From: AP-15 sp963818695
GTDB taxonomy: Bacteria; Pseudomonadota; Alphaproteobacteria; ATCC43930; CGMCC-115725
Length of the DNA stretch: 64,000 nucleotides
NCBI GenBank assembly: GCA_963818695.1
Contig: CAWFTG010000011.1
Coordinates: forward strand, 682,001-746,000
Direction: 5' to 3'
The position numbers and the translations under genes were made by a program. A model generated the notes under the pieces. The model saw only the letters and a list, made by a program, of their open reading frames with translations. It did no database searches and was not told where the DNA came from. The first letter of the stretch is position 1, and each line of letters opens with the position of its first letter. Of this stretch, positions 59,518 to 64,000 are shown piece by piece.

Positions 59518-60687
59518 ATGCGCCGCAGCGAAGATCGCATTCTGACCACGCACACCGGCAGCCTGCCGCGCCCGCCCGAGCTTACCCGTCTCTACGTGCG
59601 CCGAGCGAGAGGAGAATTGGTCGACGCCGCCGAGATCGAAAAACTTGGCCGGGAGGCGTTGCGTTCAATCCTGCGCAAGCAGGCCGAAGCCGGGGTCGAC
59701 ATCGGCAACAACGGCGAGCAGCAGCGCGAGGGCTTCTTCCTCCATATCCGCCATCGCATGAGCGGCTTTGGCGGATCGTGGCAGCGCCGGACACGCGCCG
59801 ACGCGCTGCGCTATCCGGTCTTCAAGCGAATGATGGAAGAGCAACTCGCCGCCAGGGAGGCGGTCAGCAACATGGGCCCGCCAAAGGCGATTGGCGAGGT
59901 TCGCTATCTGGGTACAGAGGCGATCGAAGCCGAATGCGCCGACTTCCGGACGGCCCTCGACGAGACCGGCGCACATTTCGTCGAGCCGTTCGTGACCGCG
60001 CCGTCGCCAGGGATCATCGCCGGCGCGATGAAGAACGAGCATTACGATACCGAAGAGGCCTATCTCGACGCACTAGGCGCGGCCCTCAAACCGGAATACG
60101 AGACCATCGTGCGGCGCGGCTTTCTGTTGCAGCTCGATTGCCCCGATCTGGCGCTCGAACGCCACCTCTCTTACCAGGACCGGCCGCTCGGCGATTTCCT
60201 CGGATTTGTCGAGCGGGTCGTCGGGACGATCAACAAAGCCCTGGAGAATGTGCCGCGCGACCGCGTCCGGCTGCATGTCTGCTGGGGCAATTACGAGGGC
60301 CCGCACGATTGCGACGTGCCGCTGGCCGACATCCTGCCGGTCGTCCAACAGGCCAACGTTGGCGCCTTCTTCTTCCCCTTCGCCAATCCGCGGCACGCCC
60401 ATGAATACCGCGTATTCGAAAAATTGCCGCTCGCCGACGACCAGATCATCATCGCCGGGGTTATCGACAGCCTGACCAATTTCGTCGAGCACCCCGAAGC
60501 CGTCGCCGACCGGCTCGAACGCGTGGCGAGGGCTGTTGGCGACCCGCATCGCGTCATTGCCGGCACCGATTGCGGGTTCGACACTTCGGCGGGAATGGGC
60601 CGCGTAGCCGAAGACGTCGTCTGGGCCAAGCTCAAATCATTGGCAGAAGGCGCCCGCCTCGCCTCCGATCGTCTCGGGATGGAATAA
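59518..60687 (+). CDS. Cobalamin-independent methionine synthase II-like protein (MetE C-terminal family)
   Basis: A 389-residue TIM-barrel protein like the C-terminal half of MetE and epoxyalkane:CoM transferase. It starts I-L-T-T-H-T-G-S-L-P-R-P-P-E-L; zinc ligands are likely in L-H-V-C-W-G-N-Y, the Glu before N-F-V-E-H-P-E and C-G-F near the end (A-G-T-D-C-G-F). ATG 59518 has GGAG seven bases upstream. Stand-alone members move methyl or other groups between thiols in catabolism; the methyl donor here is unknown. It is divergent from the small ORF and aminotransferase. Confidence 0.9.
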   Translation: MRRSEDRILTTHTGSLPRPPELTRLYVRRARGELVDAAEIEKLGREALRSILRKQAEAGVDIGNNGEQQREGFFLHIRHRMSGFGGSWQRRTRADALRYPVFKRMMEEQLAAREAVSNMGPPKAIGEVRYLGTEAIEAECADFRTALDETGAHFVEPFVTAPSPGIIAGAMKNEHYDTEEAYLDALGAALKPEYETIVRRGFLLQLDCPDLALERHLSYQDRPLGDFLGFVERVVGTINKALENVPRDRVRLHVCWGNYEGPHDCDVPLADILPVVQQANVGAFFFPFANPRHAHEYRVFEKLPLADDQIIIAGVIDSLTNFVEHPEAVADRLERVARAVGDPHRVIAGTDCGFDTSAGMGRVAEDVVWAKLKSLAEGARLASDRLGME

Positions 60688-61249
60688 TTCGGCGCGCCGT
60701 CAAATCGCTTGGCGCAGCATGCATTGCGTGTTCGCAAGCGGCCATCCTTGCCCCTCGAAAGAGGCCGTAATCCGAGTTGCTTGGACAAATACGGTGGTGG
60801 TTTGACATGCGCCTCTTCCGTCATACCGGCGAAGGCCGGTATACAGGCCAGCCGTGGGTCCCGGCCGGCGAGAGTGTCAAGAACTCGACGATTGCCTGGA
60901 TCAGCGTTGTGCGTCCTTCGAGACGGCCGCGCCGCGGCCTCCTCAGGATGAGCAATTCCTTAATGCGATCAGAGGATTACGTCATCCTGAGGAGCGTCCA
61001 GAGGGCGCGTCTCAAAGCACGCACTAGCTCGCCTCAGATCTTCTTTCGCTCTGTAGATCAATTCTCCTGACAGCCTCCTGCGCAGGATGACATGATTTGC
61101 GGGGAGGGTCGGGTAAGCCGCGAATGTGTTACAGCCTCGAAAGCGCCGGTTCATCCGACTGCTGCGACCTTGCAGCCCTAGATTTCCACTGTCGGCGTAA
61201 TGACGAAGAGAGCAGCAGGCTTTATGGTCAATGAACCGGGGGGAGATCG
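60688..61249. repeat. Intergenic stretch filled with interspersed repeats
   Basis: No gene. ATACCGGC/GCCGGTAT (60823-60830 and 60835-60842) is a hairpin within GTCATACCGGCGAAGGCC followed by CAGCCGTGGGTCCCGGCC, a repeat type very common in Alphaproteobacteria. CTCCTCAGGATGA (60939-60951) and TCATCCTGAGGAG (60982-60994) are perfect 13-bp inverted copies of another common type, with CTTCGAGACGG and GTCTCAAAG nearby. The last 30 bases hold the ligase ribosome site. Confidence 0.7.
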
Positions 61250-62947
61250 ATGATGCCGGACAATGCCGCGCCGTTCATCGCGGCGCGGGATCTGCTATTG
61301 CGGCTGCGCACCGACTACGACGCGGCGGTGCCCGAGTTCCGCTGGCCGGTCATGGATCGGTTCAATTGGGCGCTCGACTATTTCGACCATCTGCCGCCCG
61401 ACCCGCTGGCGCTGTGGTGCATTGGAGCGGTCGAGGAGAAGCTCAGCTTTGGGGACCTGCAGGTTCGCTCCAATCAAGTGGCCAACTACTTGCGCCAATT
61501 GGGGGTGCGGCGCGGCGACTGCGTCATGCTGTTGTTGCCCAATGTACGGCAATTGTTTGAGGCGATGCTGGCACTGATGAAATTAGGCGCCGTCTTCAGT
61601 CCGTCGCCAACCCTGCTGACCGAGACGGAAATCAAGGACCGGTTCGAACGCGGACGCATGCGTCATGCGATTGTCGACGCTTCGCTCGTCGATCGGTTTG
61701 CGGATTTCCCGAGCGGCTATACCCGAATTGCCATCGGCGATGCGCCCGGCTGGCACCGGTTCGAGGATGCCTGCGGCGCCCAAAAGACCTTCGCGCCCGA
61801 TGGCGAGGCGCGCGCTGACGATCCGCTGGTAATGTATTTCACCTCCGGCACGACGGCTAAGCCGAAACTCGTTCTGCACAGTCATCAGAGCTATCCGGTC
61901 GGGTTGTTGACCGGGATGTATGTCTATGGGCTCCAGCCAGGTGATTTGTGCCTGGGCATCGCTCCGCCCGGATGGGCTGCCCATCTCATTGGCGTCTTCG
62001 CCCTGTGGAGTACTCCGGCAGCGATTGTGGCACTGGCCCAGCCACGGTTCGACGCTAAGAAAGTGATCGAGACCCTGGTACGCTGTGGCGTGACGGTGTT
62101 TGGCGGACCGCCGACGGTTTGGCGCATGCTGATCCAGCAGGATATGGGTTCCCGGCCGACGCAGCTGCGCGAGGTGATCTCGGGCGGCGAGCCACTGAAC
62201 CCCGAAGTGATCGAGCATGTCGAGCGCGTTTGGGGTGTCACGCCGCGTGACGTCTACGGTCAGACCGAGACCTCGCTGACGGTGGGTAATTCACCCGGCC
62301 AGGCGATCGTACCGGGCTCGATGGGCCGGCCGATGCCGGGCTATGTCGTGAAACTTCTCGACGAGAAGGGTGAGGAGGCCCGAGAGGGGGAGATCGCGAT
62401 TGCGCTCGAACCTCGGCCACTCGGGTTGCTTCAGGGGTACCAGCAGGAGGACGGTTCAATCGTTCCGGTCGAGGGCAGGTATTACCGCACCGGCGACCTG
62501 GCTCGGTCGGATTCTGACGGACGGCTTACCTTTATCGGCCGAGCCGACGACGTGTTCAAATCCTCCGATTACCGCCTCAGCCCGTTCGAGATCGAGAGCG
62601 CGCTGATCGAGCACGAGGCGGTTGCCGAGGTCGCGGTCGTGCCGTCACCCGACCCTCGGCGACTGGTCGTGCCGAAGGCGTTCATCATGCCGGCGGCGGG
62701 ATTTGCGTCCGACCGCGCGACGGCGCTCGACATTTTTTTGCAGATGCGCGGCCGGCTGGCGCCGTACAAACGGGTCCGTCGGATCGAATTTTGCGAGCTG
62801 CCGAAGACCATTTCCGGCAAGATCCGGCCGACCGAGCTCCGCCGGCAGGAAGAAGCTCGGCGGCAAGGGGGCGTCCGAGAGGCGGCCGAGTTCTGGGAAG
62901 AAGATTTTCCCGAAATCCCGGCCCGCCCGCCCGAGGGGAGCTCGTGA
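61250..62947 (+). CDS. AMP-dependent acyl-CoA ligase (benzoate/medium-chain type)
   Basis: A 565-residue ANL-family ligase that activates a carboxylic acid to its CoA thioester. Blocks: Y-F-T-S-G-T-T-A-K-P-K (P-loop), W-A-A-H-L-I-G-V-F-A, D-V-Y-G-Q-T-E-T-S-L-T-V-G, Y-Y-R-T-G-D-L-A-R, G-R-A-D-D-V-F-K-S-S-D-Y-R-L-S-P-F-E-I-E and the Lys motif P-K-T-I-S-G-K-I-R. The E-F-R-W-P start is like medium-chain and aminobenzoate-CoA ligases. ATG 61250 follows GGGGGGAG. Its stop shares one base with the SDR start. Confidence 0.93.
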   Translation: MMPDNAAPFIAARDLLLRLRTDYDAAVPEFRWPVMDRFNWALDYFDHLPPDPLALWCIGAVEEKLSFGDLQVRSNQVANYLRQLGVRRGDCVMLLLPNVRQLFEAMLALMKLGAVFSPSPTLLTETEIKDRFERGRMRHAIVDASLVDRFADFPSGYTRIAIGDAPGWHRFEDACGAQKTFAPDGEARADDPLVMYFTSGTTAKPKLVLHSHQSYPVGLLTGMYVYGLQPGDLCLGIAPPGWAAHLIGVFALWSTPAAIVALAQPRFDAKKVIETLVRCGVTVFGGPPTVWRMLIQQDMGSRPTQLREVISGGEPLNPEVIEHVERVWGVTPRDVYGQTETSLTVGNSPGQAIVPGSMGRPMPGYVVKLLDEKGEEAREGEIAIALEPRPLGLLQGYQQEDGSIVPVEGRYYRTGDLARSDSDGRLTFIGRADDVFKSSDYRLSPFEIESALIEHEAVAEVAVVPSPDPRRLVVPKAFIMPAAGFASDRATALDIFLQMRGRLAPYKRVRRIEFCELPKTISGKIRPTELRRQEEARRQGGVREAAEFWEEDFPEIPARPPEGSS

Positions 62948-63705
62948 TGACTTGTGCGCTGAACGGACGGGCCGGACTGGTCACCGGCGCGGGCGGCGGC
63001 ATCGGACGCGAAATCGCGCGGCGCTTGGCGCGCGAGGGTATGGTGATTGCCGCGCTCGACCGCGATGGTGCCGCTGCCGAGACCATTGCTGCTGAAATCG
63101 ACGGTCTCGCCGTGACGGCCGATGTGACCTCCGAAGACGAGGTGGGCCGTGCCGTCGAGACCGTCCTCGGCGATCTCGGGCGCATCGATCTGTTGGTGAA
63201 CAATGCCGGAGTGGCCTGGATGGGGCCGGCGCTGGAGATGCCGCTCGAGGCATTCCAGGCGATGCTGCGGGTCAATGTCGAAGGCGTTTTTATTGTCAGC
63301 CGCGCCGTGCTGCCGCATATGATCGCGAGGCGCTCGGGCTCGATCGTCAACCTCGCGTCGTGGGCCGGCAAGACTGGCCCCGCTTACTTCGCCGGGTATG
63401 GCGCCAGCAAGTTCGCCGTCATCGGTCTGACCCAGGCTTTGGCGCGCGAGATGGCGCCGCACGGCATCCGGGTCAATGCGATTTGCCCCGGGATCGTCGT
63501 CGACACTGCGATGCGCACCGCGATCGAGGCGCAGCAGCGGCAATACGGGCTTCCCGAAACCAGCGAGCGGGAGAAGTCGATCCCGATCGGGCGCGTTTCA
63601 GTGCCGGAAGACGTAGCAAGCATTGCCGCTTTTCTCGCCTCTGACGAGGCATCCTATATGACCGGCGAGTTGATCAATCTTTCCGGCGGCCTGTTGATGG
63701 ATTGA
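62947..63705 (+). CDS. Short-chain dehydrogenase/reductase
   Basis: A 252-residue classical SDR: cofactor site T-G-A-G-G-G-I-G (14-21), an acidic L-D-R-D after beta2 that favours NAD, N-N-A-G-V-A, catalytic Ser in V-N-L-A-S-W-A-G, Y-G-A-S-K for Tyr and Lys, and the C-terminal S-G-G-L-L-M-D. Coupled to the acyl-CoA ligase (TGATG overlap), so it probably oxidises or reduces an intermediate from the same acid. Confidence 0.94.
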   Translation: MTCALNGRAGLVTGAGGGIGREIARRLAREGMVIAALDRDGAAAETIAAEIDGLAVTADVTSEDEVGRAVETVLGDLGRIDLLVNNAGVAWMGPALEMPLEAFQAMLRVNVEGVFIVSRAVLPHMIARRSGSIVNLASWAGKTGPAYFAGYGASKFAVIGLTQALAREMAPHGIRVNAICPGIVVDTAMRTAIEAQQRQYGLPETSEREKSIPIGRVSVPEDVASIAAFLASDEASYMTGELINLSGGLLMD

Positions 63706-63762
63706 GGTGCGACGGAGACCGTGACCGTCGCCGTGAAATCGATGTCGCCTTGGTGAGACAGA

Positions 63763-63903
63763 ATGCGTCTGCCGCAAAGCTCTGCTGCGCATGGTCTCGC
63801 AGATCATGGCGAACCGGCCGATGCCGTCCGGGGACGGCTCGAGGAGGGCGCATTTACGGTGGAGCAAGTCCTCGGCGATTGGCTTCCCGAGACGCCGAGC
63901 TGA
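63763..63903 (+). CDS. Possible small protein (46 aa)
   Basis: ATG 63763 opens a short frame (R-L-P-Q-S-S-A-A-H-G-L, then G-R-L-E-E-G-A-F-T-V-E-Q-V-L-G-D-W-L) 57 bases after the SDR stop. GTGAGACAGA upstream is a weak ribosome site. The end looks like a real helix but no family is recognised; it may be a remnant. Confidence 0.3.
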   Translation: MRLPQSSAAHGLADHGEPADAVRGRLEEGAFTVEQVLGDWLPETPS

Positions 63904-63910
63904 ATCTCCT

Positions 63911-64000
63911 TTAGCCGTTGCGTTCGGCAGAACCAGGCGGGCGACCGTGGATGTGCACGTGACGTCCGCCTGCTTCTTCGAGGATGCGCGTGGCCGTCAG
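63911..64000 (-). CDS. C-terminal end of a minus-strand gene, partial
   Basis: The last 29 codons of a frame open to the right edge: T-A-T-R-I-L-E-E-A-G-G-R-H-V-H-I-H-G-R-P, stop TAA at 63913-63911 with no interruption. Too short to name. Confidence 0.45.
   Translation of the reverse strand: MTATRILEEAGGRHVHIHGRPPGSAERNG

Noticed and set aside
1..64000. CRISPR array, restriction-modification or retron system.
   Set aside because: No regularly spaced repeats, Cas, methylase-endonuclease pair or reverse transcriptase could be read anywhere.

Overview
The window is high-GC (by eye well above 60% G+C) chromosomal DNA of an alphaproteobacterium. The best anchor is the minus-strand block ahcY - PAS histidine kinase - tsaE - amgK - murU - addB - addA - trxA (26.8 to 13.9 kb). 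In this order these are housekeeping genes of Rhodospirillales-like Alphaproteobacteria, and AddAB rather than RecBCD, DUF1491, MlaA and a Flp pilin fit the same group. No rRNA, tRNA or CRISPR array was seen.

Layout. 0-4.4 kb: a cation efflux protein running off the left edge, an MmgE/PrpD protein, a small unknown, MlaA and TrpF. 4.4-9.6 kb: a long minus-strand run with aroC, a lone receiver, DUF1491, a two-component pair and two lipoproteins. 9.8-13.8 kb: an unusual lipid or secondary-metabolism cassette in which two paralogous FkbM methyltransferases bracket an acyl carrier protein and a fatty-acyl-AMP ligase, with no PKS or NRPS. 13.9-26.8 kb: the housekeeping block above; its PAS kinase is split by one extra base. 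27.0-36.9 kb: accessory catabolism, with a hydroxyacid dehydrogenase, an amidase, an orphan signal-less substrate-binding protein, a YqjI-like His-rich PadR with a DOPA-dioxygenase-like gene and, divergent from it, a five-gene operon (cupin, 2OG-Fe dioxygenase, class III aminotransferase, amidohydrolase, cupin).

37-50.2 kb is a worn region: a resolvase remnant beside a HigBA-type toxin-antitoxin pair, a broken PEP-CTERM gene, an orphan peptide-binding protein, a fused two-domain CoA-transferase with four frame breaks, a MarR/ThiS/BNR-repeat locus with frame breaks, a DUF5681 phage-like gene, and several decayed unknown genes. 50.2-57 kb: an alpha/beta hydrolase with a Cys nucleophile, a GT87 membrane protein, an orphan Flp pilin, a frame-broken Rieske protein, ComEC, and a TPR/TolB-like gene truncated at an apparent deletion or rearrangement junction. 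57.1-64 kb: a YHS-RidA fusion, a second class III aminotransferase, a 23-codon ORF with an exceptionally long Shine-Dalgarno sequence and its own terminator, a MetE-like methyltransferase, a repeat-filled spacer, and an acyl-CoA ligase - SDR pair.

Two themes cut across the window. First, about fourteen single-base frame breaks can be read by following family-like protein sequence from one frame to another; most are +1 insertions and they cluster between 39 and 54 kb. They are either true decay or residual sequence error, and reads would decide. Second, perfect inverted repeats sit in front of several genes (ahcY, amidase/small ORF, padR, marR/thiS, flp) as candidate operators. All family assignments come from reading the protein sequence by eye; no database search was run.
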